64,000 bases of DNA, from positions 124,001 through 188,000 of the forward strand of contig JAFLUY010000001.1 of the NCBI GenBank assembly GCA_022508565.1. The letters run 5' to 3'. This document shows positions 52,635 to 61,977 of the stretch, piece after piece (positions within the stretch are counted from its first letter, which is position 1; the number at the start of each line of letters is the position of its first letter). A program made the translations under genes and the position numbers. Below the pieces are notes generated by a model. The model was not told the DNA's origin. It saw nothing but the letters and a program-made list of their open reading frames with translations, and made no database searches. This stretch comes from Erysipelotrichales bacterium (lineage in GTDB: Bacteria; Bacillota_I; Bacilli_A; RF39; UBA660).

Positions 52635-53624
52635 ATGAAAAAGAATGGCTTTATTGCAACAAGTGTTTTATATACATTCTTTTTGTTGTTTTTAACCCTT
52701 TTTGTTGGTTTAATAGCAAATTACATACACAATCGAGTATTACTTGCAAAAATAGAAGAAACTTCTAGAGATATTTTATATAAAATAAATAATAGAAAAC
52801 TTAATGAATTAAATATTGGAGATCACATTAAATTTGCAACAGATGATAATTTATTAAACAGCAATGCAACATGGATTGTTGCTAAAATTGAAGATTCAGG
52901 AACAAGCAAAATGTATTATTTTATTAGCGATTTAACTGCAGTCAATGTACGTGTTAATTATCAAGATGTTGGAGATAAAATACCTAAAATTCACCCATTA
53001 ACAGTTGGTTTATTTGAAACAATGAAAAATGCTGGGGAATATAGTAAATCTATTGGAATAAAAAATGGTACATATTCTGTTTACCCCGTAACATCAAGTC
53101 TTTTAACAGGGCTTCGAAATGACATTAAAGATCCATTTTTATTAGCTGAACTTTTTAACCCAGGTGGAAATTATTTAGTTTATGTAGATTCAGATATTCC
53201 AGAATACACTATTAATAATTACTATGAAACTAAAAGATATAACTTTACCAGTTCTTCTCAAACTTCACTTTTAGAATCTTACTGTGGAGGGACATTTAAT
53301 AATGGTGAAGTAATATATAATGAAAATAATACATTTGGTTATATGAATATTGATAATGATGCGATTAATGAAGAAGTAAAATACATAAGTTATTGTTATT
53401 ATTCATCACCAGTGCACTATGAACATAATTTTAGTCCTGACCATATTGTAGCTTATGATGAAGTTAAAGATAGTGATATCCTACCAACTTATACAAGCAA
53501 TGCATATACAATAAGATTAGTTGCTAAAAGAGAAATTCCAAACGGTGAAGCTAATATTTACATAGCAGGTGGAAAGGGAACCTCATTAGATCCTTACATT
53601 TATACAGATGGGAGGAAGCAATAA
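52635..53624 (+). CDS. Pilin-like protein 1
   Basis: 329 residues. A prepilin-like N-terminus (MKKNGFIATSVLYTFFLLFL) has the short basic leader, Gly-Phe junction and long hydrophobic helix of type IV pilins, but lacks the usual Glu at +5 after the cleavage site. The large outer domain is beta-rich with aromatic and Asn residues and ends near NIYIAGGKGTSLDPYIYTDG. Cys residues at about 215 (ESYCGG) and 255 (SYCYYS) may form a disulfide. Overlaps the next gene by one base. It is the largest of the set and may be a tip or adhesin subunit (inference). Confidence 0.72.
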   Translation: MKKNGFIATSVLYTFFLLFLTLFVGLIANYIHNRVLLAKIEETSRDILYKINNRKLNELNIGDHIKFATDDNLLNSNATWIVAKIEDSGTSKMYYFISDLTAVNVRVNYQDVGDKIPKIHPLTVGLFETMKNAGEYSKSIGIKNGTYSVYPVTSSLLTGLRNDIKDPFLLAELFNPGGNYLVYVDSDIPEYTINNYYETKRYNFTSSSQTSLLESYCGGTFNNGEVIYNENNTFGYMNIDNDAINEEVKYISYCYYSSPVHYEHNFSPDHIVAYDEVKDSDILPTYTSNAYTIRLVAKREIPNGEANIYIAGGKGTSLDPYIYTDGRKQ

Positions 53625-54145
53625 TGAAAAATAAAAATGGTTTTGTCTTTATGGAAACCATTGTTGTAATAGCAGTTTTATCCATTACTTTAATACTATT
53701 ATTTTCATCTTATTCATATATTTTAAGAAAATCGCGAACTAAAAAAACATATGATGTAACCGAAACTATCTATAAGACCTATTATTTTAAACAAGTTGTT
53801 GATAGTTTAAGTAATGGTTTAGGTTTAAAAAACTATATTAAGAGTAACAGTGAATGCCAAGTTATAGGTTCAACAAATTATATTTGTAGCATTTCATCTA
53901 CAACTAATTCTTTATATCAATTAAAAACTGTGTTTGAAATTGATAAATATTATCTAGTTAATCCTAAAAATATACTTACTGCAAGTAATTCTAATACATT
54001 ACTTAATAGTTTTGATGCAACAACTATAGATTATATTGTTAATTTAGGTGAAGGTGCAGATTATGATGTTTTAATTGTAAAATACAAAAAAGTTTACGAT
54101 AATGGTGAGTATGAAGTGTATCATTCATCAATGGAGGTAAACTAA
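53624..54145 (+). CDS. Pilin-like protein 2
   Basis: 173 residues with a canonical prepilin N-terminus: KNKNGFVFMETIVVIAVLSI has Gly-Phe cleavage and Glu at +5, followed by the hydrophobic helix LILLFSSYSYILR. The outer domain has two Cys (NSECQVIGSTNYICSISS, about 84-101), spaced for a disulfide loop, and ends KKVYDNGEYEVYHSSMEVN. Overlaps both neighbours by one base (TAATG style), so the set is one transcript. No PilD, PilB or PilC gene is nearby. Confidence 0.8.
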   Translation: MKNKNGFVFMETIVVIAVLSITLILLFSSYSYILRKSRTKKTYDVTETIYKTYYFKQVVDSLSNGLGLKNYIKSNSECQVIGSTNYICSISSTTNSLYQLKTVFEIDKYYLVNPKNILTASNSNTLLNSFDATTIDYIVNLGEGADYDVLIVKYKKVYDNGEYEVYHSSMEVN

Positions 54146-54879
54146 TGAGAAAGCAAAATGGAACAACAATAGTTGAAGTTTTAATAAGTATTATAATAAT
54201 CACGATAGTTTTAGGATTATTATTTAATATGTTTTTACAAATACGTAATGAAGATAACTCAAATCAAATTCAAGCTAATTTTACAATTAATCAATCAACT
54301 ATAGTTAAAGATGTTGAAGAAGATATTGTTAATTATGGCGTTAAAAGAGTTTCATCTTGTGACTTATCAGAAGCGAATATTTCATCGATTGCTACTGGTT
54401 TTGAAAATAAACATAGATGTATAAAAATTGAGTATGCAGCTGATTATATAGAAGATAAAATTGGTTTCTTGATGCTATATAATACATATTCAAGATATGA
54501 TACTGATAATGGTGCGTATGTAGGTCAATCTGATACAGCAAGTTGGATGATCCAATATGTTAGAGGCCATTATACAAAAACATATGCAAACGGTAGCGCA
54601 GACTATTCATCTTTTAAAAATGGTACACAAACAATGAAACAATATCCAACAGAGGTTTCTACAATTCCAAAAGTAGCTGTTAAATATAGTGCCACTGGCA
54701 CAGTTAATGCCGCATCAATCAATTTTCCAATTGAAACAGGTGATGGCGAACGTTATGATATTAACTTATCATTTACTTTCAATGGAAATAGTACATTTAA
54801 GTGTCTAAATAATCATGAATCATCATTTGAATGTATTTGTTTAAGTGGCGATGCCTTGTGTCAACCAACATATAGCTAG
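54145..54879 (+). CDS. Pilin-like protein 3
   Basis: 244 residues. N-terminus MRKQNGTTIVEVLISIIIIT has Gly-Thr junction, Glu at +5 and a long helix. The outer domain contains several Cys (VSSCDLSEAN; ENKHRCIKIEY; STFKCLNNHESSFECICLSG). Its 3' end overlaps the convergent ylbJ-like gene by 39 bases. With proteins 1 and 2 it forms a pseudopilin set reminiscent of competence-type or type II secretion pseudopili. Function unknown. Confidence 0.8.
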   Translation: MRKQNGTTIVEVLISIIIITIVLGLLFNMFLQIRNEDNSNQIQANFTINQSTIVKDVEEDIVNYGVKRVSSCDLSEANISSIATGFENKHRCIKIEYAADYIEDKIGFLMLYNTYSRYDTDNGAYVGQSDTASWMIQYVRGHYTKTYANGSADYSSFKNGTQTMKQYPTEVSTIPKVAVKYSATGTVNAASINFPIETGDGERYDINLSFTFNGNSTFKCLNNHESSFECICLSGDALCQPTYS

Positions 54880-55686
54880 ACTTATAATCAAAGTTATAAT
54901 TCTCGATTTAATTAATAATTTATAATCGATAAAAGTATCTTTCATGATACTTTTTATTTGTATTAATATACTAATTCCACCAAAAGATAGAGAAGCTAAA
55001 TAGAAATAGTTAATATTAAAATACGTTTTTATTTTATATAAAGAAGTAGTTAGTTCTAAGATCGAAGTTACAATCACATTAAATAAAGGATTTATAAATG
55101 GAATTGTATAACTAATTACCATAAATACAGTAATTGTTCCTAAAATGTTTATTATTATATTCATATTTTTTGCAATTGATTCACCTAAATTAAAAGAAAT
55201 ATTATAATTTTCAGTATTAGCATAATCATCAATGTATTTATTTCGTAGCAAAATACCTGTAATTAAATTACTAATCCAAAATATTATTAGGACTCTTACA
55301 TTAGTAAAAATTAAAATAAAAAAAGGATTAAAAAAGTATGTAAATGTTAATATTTTCGTAATTGATTCTTCACGGATTAGATTATTTTCATATAAATTCT
55401 TAAGTATTTTGGCATTAGTTGGAGTTCCACAAAGTAAACTAATAATTAAAACGAATGCAACATACTTTGTTGTTTTAAATATTTTACTTAAGATGCTACC
55501 AAAATATTTTGTAAATATAGTAATGAACGAGGATGAAATTATTAAATCAGCAATAATAAATGTTGGAAATAATACAGGAAACACATTTTTACTCCAAATA
55601 TTTAAAGCTGATGTAGCACCTAAGACAACAGAATCTTTATTTAACAAAAAAAGTAAAAAAGTTATAAAAATAAAAAAATTTCTCAT
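54841..55686 (-). CDS. ylbJ: YlbJ-like sporulation membrane protein
   Basis: 281 residues, about eight membrane segments, with the Gate/nucleoside-recognition-type repeat of YlbJ: NIWSKNVFPVLFPTFIIADL (about 29-48), LISLLCGTPTNAKILKNLYE (about 82-101) and FNPFFILIFTNVRVLIIFWI (about 117-136). YlbJ is a sporulation protein made in the mother cell. In Bacillus it is close to ylbL, which lies here on the other strand 43 bases away. AGGA site before ATG 55686. Confidence 0.85.
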   Translation of the reverse strand: MRNFFIFITFLLFLLNKDSVVLGATSALNIWSKNVFPVLFPTFIIADLIISSSFITIFTKYFGSILSKIFKTTKYVAFVLIISLLCGTPTNAKILKNLYENNLIREESITKILTFTYFFNPFFILIFTNVRVLIIFWISNLITGILLRNKYIDDYANTENYNISFNLGESIAKNMNIIINILGTITVFMVISYTIPFINPLFNVIVTSILELTTSLYKIKTYFNINYFYLASLSFGGISILIQIKSIMKDTFIDYKLLIKSRIITLIISLAICWLTQGIAT

Positions 55687-55729
55687 AAAAAAATCCTATT
55701 CTAATGATATAATCATATCGTGATGATTA

Positions 55730-56719
55730 ATGAAAAAAACATTTAATTTTATTAAAGAAAATTTAGTATATATATTAATTTTTGTTATTCTATTAACTAT
55801 TATTTATATTGATATACCTTATTCAGTATATTCACCTGGCGGCGTAATTAATATTGAAAATAGACTATCAAATGTATCTTATGGAACAAGCGGCAGTTTT
55901 AATATGACTTATGTTAATTTTCGAAAATGTAATATTCCAACTTGTCTTTTAGGTTTCATTTTACCTGAATGGGATATTATTGATAATAAAAATATAACTT
56001 TATCTAACGAAACAATTAATGAATCTTTAAAAAGAGATAAGATATATTTACAAGAGTCAGTTTCTAATGCTACATATGTAGCTTACACACATGCAAATAA
56101 AGATATATCTATTAAAAATGAAAATATTTATATTACTATAATTGCTGATTATGCTGACACGAACCTATCTATAGGTGATGAAATAATAAGTATTAATAAT
56201 CAACCTATTAATACTTATGAAGAGATAATAAATATTATTAATAACTATGATTATAAAGAAAAACTCGAACTAAAGGTTTTAAGAGATAATAAAGAAACCA
56301 ATTGTTATGCCATAATTCAAAATATTGAAAATTCTAAAAAAATAGGAATAGGTACTAGCAGTGTCTATGAATTTAACAAGAGTCCTGATATTAAGTATTC
56401 TTTAAAATCCAGTGAAGCCGGTCCATCTGGCGGTTTAATATTAGCGCTAGCAATATATAATTCTTTAATAAAAGAAGATATTACTAAAGGTTTAAAAATA
56501 AGTGGTACAGGTACGATTACCAAAAACGGCGAAGTAGGAAGTATTGGGGGCTTAAAATACAAGTTATCTGGAGCTGTAAAAAATAAAAGTGATATATTTA
56601 TTGTACCAGAAGAAAATTATTATGAGGCTTTAGAAATCGTAAAAAAATATAATTATCAAATTAAAATAATTAAAGCAAAGTCTTTTGAAGATGTTTTAGC
56701 TTATTTAGAAAATATGTAA
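55730..56719 (+). CDS. ylbL: YlbL/SepM-like PDZ-Lon membrane protease
   Basis: 329 residues. Membrane helix at about 11-30 (YILIFVILLTIIYIDIPYSV), a PDZ domain (LSIGDEIISINNQPINTYEE, about 148-167) and a Lon-type protease domain with the Ser in SSEAGPSGGLILALA (about 225-239) and the Lys in GGLKYKLSGA (about 276-285). Such proteases cut proteins outside the membrane; SepM of streptococci processes a competence peptide, YlbL of Bacillus acts on DNA-damage division inhibitors. Divergent from ylbJ. Both Lon-type proteases of the window lie on this strand. Confidence 0.93.
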   Translation: MKKTFNFIKENLVYILIFVILLTIIYIDIPYSVYSPGGVINIENRLSNVSYGTSGSFNMTYVNFRKCNIPTCLLGFILPEWDIIDNKNITLSNETINESLKRDKIYLQESVSNATYVAYTHANKDISIKNENIYITIIADYADTNLSIGDEIISINNQPINTYEEIINIINNYDYKEKLELKVLRDNKETNCYAIIQNIENSKKIGIGTSSVYEFNKSPDIKYSLKSSEAGPSGGLILALAIYNSLIKEDITKGLKISGTGTITKNGEVGSIGGLKYKLSGAVKNKSDIFIVPEENYYEALEIVKKYNYQIKIIKAKSFEDVLAYLENM

Positions 56720-56775
56720 GTTTTCTCTTTTTTATAAGAGCAAAATTTTATATAATAATATACATAGGTGGTAGT

Positions 56776-59319
56776 ATGAAGTTAAGTGATATTAATATAA
56801 ATGATCTATCTCCAATGATGCAGCAATATGCTGAAATCAAGAACAAATATAAAGATGAACTATTATTCTTTAGACTTGGAGATTTCTATGAATTATTTTT
56901 TGAAGATGCTGACATTGCATCGCGCGAACTAGAACTTACTTTAACAGGAAAAAATGCAGGGCTTAAAGAAAGAGTTCCAATGTGCGGAGTTCCACATCAT
57001 TCAGCAAAAAGTTATATTGAAAAACTAGTAAATAAAGGTTTTCATGTGGCTATATGCGAACAATTAGAAGATCCTAAGACAACTAAAAATATGGTAAAAA
57101 GAGATGTTATTGAAGTATTAACTAAAGGCACATTAGTTGATTTAGAATTCTTAAATGCAAGTGATACAAATTATATTGGTAGTATTATCGATTTTAATTA
57201 TATATATTTAATAACTTATACAGATATTTCCACTGGTGAGATAAATTCAGTTTTTGTAAATCATAATAATGATTCAATAATTAATGAAGTTTTAAATCTA
57301 AATTTAAAAGAAATGATTATTAAAGAAGATTTCTCATTAGAATTAATTAATATATTTAAAAATAATTATGGAATTAATATTAATATAAGTAACGAAGAAC
57401 TAAATGATAAATTCACATCTATTTATGAAGATATAGATGATGAAAGGATTATTGTTGGTGTTAAGCACGTTTTATACTATTTACATATAAAACAATTAAA
57501 AGATTTATCGCATTTATCTAAATTACAAATAATCAAAAAAGATGATTATTTGAGAATGGACGTTCATACAATTAGAAATCTTGAATTAATTGAAACGATT
57601 AGATTAAAGGAAAGAAAGTATTCGCTTATCTGGCTTTTAGATAAAACTAAAACAGCACCAGGAGCTCGTTGTTTAAAAAATTGGTTAATGAACCCATTAA
57701 AAGATAAAAATGAGATTGAAAAAAGATATGATTATGTTGATTTATTAAATAATAATTTCCTAGAAAGAGAACAACTTCGTGAGTGTTTATATGAGATATA
57801 CGATCTAGAAAGATTATGTGGAAAGGTAATTTGTGGTTCGTTAAATGCAAGAGATTTACTTCAGATTAAAAATTCAATTAAAGTTATTCCTATCATCAAT
57901 GAAATATTAAAAAATATCAAATATGGAGTAACTGTAATTGAGCATAAAGAACTTTATGAACTACTTGAAAGTGCCATAAACGAAGATGCTCCAATAAGTA
58001 TAAAAGAAGGAAATTTAATTAAAAAAGGATATTCAGAAGAGCTAGACGAATTAAGAAGCATTCGAAGTGGTGGAAAAGAATTTATTTCTAATATTGAAGC
58101 ACAAGAAAAAGCACGTACAGGAATCCAAAATTTAAAAGTTGGATTTAATAAAGTTTTTGGCTATTATATAGAAGTAACTAAAGGACAAATTGATAAAATT
58201 GATCCATCACTTGGTTGGGAGAGAAGACAAACATTAACAGGTGCTGAAAGATTTATCACTCCAGAGTTAAAAGAAAAAGAAGAATTAATTTTAAATGCAG
58301 AAGAAAAAATAAATACATTAGAATATGAATTATTTACTGAAATTAGAAATATTATTAAGGAAAATATTTTTAAATTAAAACAAACAGCACAAACTATTGC
58401 CGAAATAGACTCGCTAGCAAGTTTGTCAGTTGTTTCTGAGGAACAACATTTTATAAGACCTAAATTAAATAATGATAATAACATTAATATAATTGATGGT
58501 TTCCATCCTGTTGTTAAAGTTGTAAGTAACCAAGAATATATTAATAATGACATTATTATGGATAAAAATAAAACAACACTTCTTATTACTGGTCCAAATA
58601 TGTCAGGTAAATCAACTTACATGAGACAACTTGCAATAACAGCTATACTTGCTCAAACAGGCTCATTTGTACCAGCAAGTCATGCAGAGTTACCAATATT
58701 TGATTCAATATTTACACGTATTGGTGCATCTGATGATTTAGTCAGCGGTGAATCAACATTTATGGTAGAAATGTTAGAGGCGAAAAATGCGATATGTAAT
58801 GCTACTAAAAACTCATTAATTTTATTCGATGAATTAGGTAGAGGTACATCAACATTTGATGGTATGAGCTTGGCAAGAGCGATACTTGAATATGTAAATA
58901 CATCAATTGGGTGTAAGACATTATTTTCAACTCATTATCACGAGCTTACTGATCTTGAAAATAAGTATCAATCAATTAAAAATGTTCATGTTGATGCAAT
59001 TGAAGAAAATGGTAATATTACATTCTTACATAAAGTATTACCTGGTTCAGTATCAAAATCATATGGTATACATGTTGCAAAACTTGCAGGTATGCCAGAA
59101 GAATTGTTAAAACGCGCCGATGAATTCTTAAGTTATTATGAGAATGAAAGTAAAAATAAAAACGAAAGTGTTATGTCAGAACAAATTGCTTTTAATTTAG
59201 ATGAAAAGCAAGATAATGAATTGGAAGATTTTGTTAAGTCTATTGATCCATTATCAATATCGCCATTAGAAGCTATAAATATATTATTTAAAATCAAAGA
59301 AATATCTAATAAAAAATAG
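56776..59319 (+). CDS. mutS: DNA mismatch repair protein MutS
   Basis: 847 residues. Mismatch-binding Phe-x-Glu lies in FRLGDFYELFFEDA (about 31-44); Walker A LLITGPNMSGKSTYMRQ (about 604-620); Walker B SLILFDELGRGTSTFDGMSL (about 680-699); C-terminal dimer region around residue 760-845. Normal length. Recognises base mismatches and starts repair with MutL; no mutL follows directly, unlike Bacillus mutSL. AGGTGG site upstream. Confidence 0.98.
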   Translation: MKLSDININDLSPMMQQYAEIKNKYKDELLFFRLGDFYELFFEDADIASRELELTLTGKNAGLKERVPMCGVPHHSAKSYIEKLVNKGFHVAICEQLEDPKTTKNMVKRDVIEVLTKGTLVDLEFLNASDTNYIGSIIDFNYIYLITYTDISTGEINSVFVNHNNDSIINEVLNLNLKEMIIKEDFSLELINIFKNNYGININISNEELNDKFTSIYEDIDDERIIVGVKHVLYYLHIKQLKDLSHLSKLQIIKKDDYLRMDVHTIRNLELIETIRLKERKYSLIWLLDKTKTAPGARCLKNWLMNPLKDKNEIEKRYDYVDLLNNNFLEREQLRECLYEIYDLERLCGKVICGSLNARDLLQIKNSIKVIPIINEILKNIKYGVTVIEHKELYELLESAINEDAPISIKEGNLIKKGYSEELDELRSIRSGGKEFISNIEAQEKARTGIQNLKVGFNKVFGYYIEVTKGQIDKIDPSLGWERRQTLTGAERFITPELKEKEELILNAEEKINTLEYELFTEIRNIIKENIFKLKQTAQTIAEIDSLASLSVVSEEQHFIRPKLNNDNNINIIDGFHPVVKVVSNQEYINNDIIMDKNKTTLLITGPNMSGKSTYMRQLAITAILAQTGSFVPASHAELPIFDSIFTRIGASDDLVSGESTFMVEMLEAKNAICNATKNSLILFDELGRGTSTFDGMSLARAILEYVNTSIGCKTLFSTHYHELTDLENKYQSIKNVHVDAIEENGNITFLHKVLPGSVSKSYGIHVAKLAGMPEELLKRADEFLSYYENESKNKNESVMSEQIAFNLDEKQDNELEDFVKSIDPLSISPLEAINILFKIKEISNKK

Positions 59320-59334
59320 ATATTTCTTTTTTTA
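59296..59334 (+). terminator. Terminator of mutS
   Basis: 13-bp stem (AAAGAAATATCTA / TAGATATTTCTTT), A-rich loop, then TTTTT; overlaps the last codons of mutS. Confidence 0.92.
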
Positions 59335-59383
59335 TTCGACAAATTATTTATTTATTATTTGTTAAATTACAATTGGTGATTTT

Positions 59384-59827
59384 ATGAAGCAAAATATTTA
59401 TATTATTTGTTTAGTTGTTTTTTCTATATTTATTGTTGCACTTTTTATGGAAGTAACAGAGGATAAAGAAATAATTCCTGTTATGATAGATTCTAACAGT
59501 GCAAAACTATTTAAAACAGGCACTTATAATACTAAAGACGAAGCTGAAAAAGAAGCCTCTTTAAAAAAAGGAATAGTAATGGAAGAAAATGATACCTATA
59601 ATGTCTACATATCCATTTTAAAAAATGCATCAAATATTGAAAGAATGATTAATTATCTGGATGAAAATAATATATATTATAATCTTATTGATATTCAATT
59701 AGATTCTGAATTTGTAGAAACTTTAAATAAATATGAAGAACTTATGAATAATTCAACTTCAACAGTTGCATTTCTTCAATTAAATAAAAAAATATTAGAA
59801 AGATATGCCTTTATTTATGAGAGTTAA
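59384..59827 (+). CDS. Unknown membrane-anchored protein in spoIIB position
   Basis: 147 residues. One membrane helix (IYIICLVVFSIFIVALFMEV, about 5-24), then a small domain with a SPOR-like pattern: KTGTYNTKDEAEKEASLKKG and YNVYISILKNASNIERMINYLDENNIYYNL, here represented by its NIERMINYLDENNIYYN part. In Bacillus the gene before radC is spoIIB, which has a C-terminal SPOR domain and acts in septal thinning, so this is likely its short counterpart. The assignment is from position and pattern only. Overlaps radC by 23 bases. Confidence 0.6.
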   Translation: MKQNIYIICLVVFSIFIVALFMEVTEDKEIIPVMIDSNSAKLFKTGTYNTKDEAEKEASLKKGIVMEENDTYNVYISILKNASNIERMINYLDENNIYYNLIDIQLDSEFVETLNKYEELMNNSTSTVAFLQLNKKILERYAFIYES

Positions 59828-60494
59828 AGATTTACCAAGAGCATTACAACCTAGAGAAAGAATATTCAAATTCGGAGTAGAAAACTTAAGTGACGTAGAT
59901 TTATTAAGTATTATTTTAAGAACAGGAACCAGAGAATTTAATGTAAAAGAGGTTTCAGAAAATCTTCTAGCCAATATTGGAGGTATTAACAATTTAGCAA
60001 ATATCGGCATAAAAGAGTTATCGAACACATTTGGAATAGGAGAAGTTAAGGCAATAACTTTAATTTCTGCAATTGAATTAGGAAAAAGAGTTGTAAACAA
60101 AGAAATTGAAATCAATATGGTTTTATCAAACTCTAAGTTTATTCATGATGCTTTCAAGAGTTTATTCTTAAATGCTAATCAAGAAAAAGTCTTAGCGATA
60201 TTTTTAGATACTAAAAAGAGATTAATCTCATATAAATTTATTTTTATTGGCACAATTGATAAAAGTATTATACATCCACGAGAAATATTTAGTGAAGCAA
60301 TCAAGTTAGGTGCATCTTCGATTGTATTAATCCATAATCACCCATCGAATGACATAAAACCAAGCAATGAAGATATAGAAACCACAAAAAAACTCAAAGA
60401 ATGTGGCGAAATAATTGGAATACCGCTAATAGATCATTTAATAACTAATGGAAAGGAGTATTTCAGCTTTTATGATGAATTTTATAAAAAATAA
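59805..60494 (+). CDS. radC: RadC/JAMM-domain protein
   Basis: 229 residues. N-terminal helix-hairpin-helix (KDLPRALQPRERIFKFGVEN, about 7-26; IKELSNTFGIGEVKAITLIS) and the MPN/JAMM metalloprotease-like domain with HNHPSNDIKPSNED (about 181-194, the HxH...S..D metal site). Role unsettled in chromosomal copies; neighbours match the Bacillus cluster, so this is the housekeeping copy rather than a plasmid or phage one. ATG 59805 has AGAAAG upstream; ATG 59817 is possible. Confidence 0.95.
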   Translation: MPLFMRVKDLPRALQPRERIFKFGVENLSDVDLLSIILRTGTREFNVKEVSENLLANIGGINNLANIGIKELSNTFGIGEVKAITLISAIELGKRVVNKEIEINMVLSNSKFIHDAFKSLFLNANQEKVLAIFLDTKKRLISYKFIFIGTIDKSIIHPREIFSEAIKLGASSIVLIHNHPSNDIKPSNEDIETTKKLKECGEIIGIPLIDHLITNGKEYFSFYDEFYKK

Positions 60495-61119
60495 TTTAAT
60501 ATATCTCATTTTATTAATTTTATTTATCTATAAAGGGTTATTTGTAAATATAATTGCTAATATAAATACAATATTAAGTAAAAATAATAACATATACAAA
60601 AATCAAATAGATATTTTAGAATCAGAAAACAAAATATTAAAAGAAGATTTAGAAACCGTTACTAATTTAAAAGGTATTTATAGTGATTCCTATAAACTAA
60701 CTAAAGTTAGTTATCGTTTATCATATAATGATAACGAATTTTATATTACAGGCGATAATTACAAAGCAAATAATTTGCTGATAAATGAAAACGGTCTAGT
60801 GGGTGTTATTAAAGAAATAAAAAAAGGTTATTCTCTTTGCACAACAATCAAAGGTGTAAAAAATTTAAGTATTAAAATTAATGATAGTTTTGGTACTATA
60901 TCGGAATATAAAGATAATCTTTTTATTGTAAAAGACATCTCTAATTATGATGATGTTAAATTAAATGATGAAGTATATACATCAGTTATTGGGGATATAA
61001 ATAATAAAATATATATTGGATATGTTTATTCAATAGAAGAACATGAGGTAAGTAAAACTTTATATATTAAGAGTAAAGTTGATTTTAATAATCTAAACTT
61101 TTTATATGTGGTAGGTTAG
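60472..61119 (+). CDS. mreC: Rod-shape protein MreC
   Basis: 215 residues. One membrane helix (IYLILLILFIYKGLFVNIIA, about 9-28), a coiled coil (about 38-66) and the beta domain (LLINENGLVGVIKEIKKGYS, about 101-120). It scaffolds peptidoglycan elongation. MreC of Bacillus is about 290, so this is short. ATG 60472 lies inside the end of radC; the nearest strong GAAAGGAG is 14 bases upstream, so the exact start is uncertain. mreB, normally between radC and mreC, is missing. Confidence 0.85.
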   Translation: MMNFIKNNLIYLILLILFIYKGLFVNIIANINTILSKNNNIYKNQIDILESENKILKEDLETVTNLKGIYSDSYKLTKVSYRLSYNDNEFYITGDNYKANNLLINENGLVGVIKEIKKGYSLCTTIKGVKNLSIKINDSFGTISEYKDNLFIVKDISNYDDVKLNDEVYTSVIGDINNKIYIGYVYSIEEHEVSKTLYIKSKVDFNNLNFLYVVG

Positions 61120-61120
61120 T

Positions 61121-61459
61121 ATGGCATATTTATTCATTGATCTTTTAACATTAACACTAACCGGTATACGTACATCGACATTTTTATATTATATAAACTA
61201 TGCGAATATTAAAGAATTTATTTTAAGTATGTGTTTATTATATTTGTTAAATGAAAATATAATGTTAATAATAATTTTGAGTATTATGTTTTTTATTAAT
61301 ATTTTATTATATAAATATATAAATAAAAACTTTATTTTCGAATTAGTTGTATTTACATTTTTTTATTTTATTTTATTTAATATAGATATTTACTATGTCT
61401 TTAATATTTTCTTAGTAATAGTTTTAAAGTTTAGCAAATATAATCATACTAGGTGTTGA
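61121..61459 (+). CDS. mreD: MreD-like membrane protein (short)
   Basis: 112 residues, about four membrane helices (LYYINYANIKEFILSMCLLY, IIILSIMFFINILLYKYI, FELVVFTFFYFILFNIDIYY). It lies directly after mreC in the mreD position and is hydrophobic, but it is shorter than MreD (about 170) and has no strong family motif. The call rests mainly on synteny. Confidence 0.65.
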   Translation: MAYLFIDLLTLTLTGIRTSTFLYYINYANIKEFILSMCLLYLLNENIMLIIILSIMFFINILLYKYINKNFIFELVVFTFFYFILFNIDIYYVFNIFLVIVLKFSKYNHTRC

Positions 61460-61461
61460 AC

Positions 61462-61977
61462 TTGAGTCTATTTGAAATAAAAAATTTACTTAAAAGAATG
61501 TTTATATGCATAATTCTTTTCTTTATATTAACAATTGTAATTGATGATAATTTAATAAGTTCTAATACGATTGTTTCTAATCATCTAGATTTTTCATATA
61601 TCAGAAGTAAAACAAATATGATATTAGGTAGTTTTATAAATAAAGATAATTTATATGTATCTAGCGAAAAAATTATTTATAAAGATATTTCACCATATTA
61701 TGATGGTTATAGATTAATTGTTGATAAAAATTATATAATTAAATCTCTAAGAAGTGGAGTAGTAGTATTTATTGGCAATAAAGAAAACTATGGTTTAACT
61801 ATTATAATTAATTGCGATGATGGGACAAACATTAGTTATTCTAATTTAGAAAATATTAATGTAAATTTATATGATTATATAAATAAAGATACAATAATAG
61901 GTAGTACAGTCAATAATGAGCTTTATTTAGTATTCGAAAAAAACAAGGAATACCTAAGTTATGAAGAATATCTTTAA
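61462..61977 (+). CDS. spoIVFA: SpoIVFA-like protein with degenerate M23 domain
   Basis: 171 residues. One membrane helix (MFICIILFFILTIVIDDNLI, about 11-30) and a C-terminal M23-like beta domain (LRSGVVVFIGNKENYGLTII, about 92-111; then NISYSNLENINVNLYDYINK). The metal-binding His residues of active M23 peptidases are missing, as in SpoIVFA, which inhibits SpoIVFB until sigma-K activation. TTG 61462 follows AGGTG; the earlier in-frame GTG is within that site. Gene order to spoIVFB is as in Bacillus. Confidence 0.82.
   Translation: MSLFEIKNLLKRMFICIILFFILTIVIDDNLISSNTIVSNHLDFSYIRSKTNMILGSFINKDNLYVSSEKIIYKDISPYYDGYRLIVDKNYIIKSLRSGVVVFIGNKENYGLTIIINCDDGTNISYSNLENINVNLYDYINKDTIIGSTVNNELYLVFEKNKEYLSYEEYL

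Noticed and set aside
55232-55723. Plus-strand 163-residue frame opposite ylbJ
   Set aside because: YlbJ on the minus strand has clear family motifs and a binding site; this frame has neither.
59805-60494. RadC as a mobile-element marker
   Set aside because: Its neighbours are the conserved chromosomal mre-spoIVF-rplU cluster.
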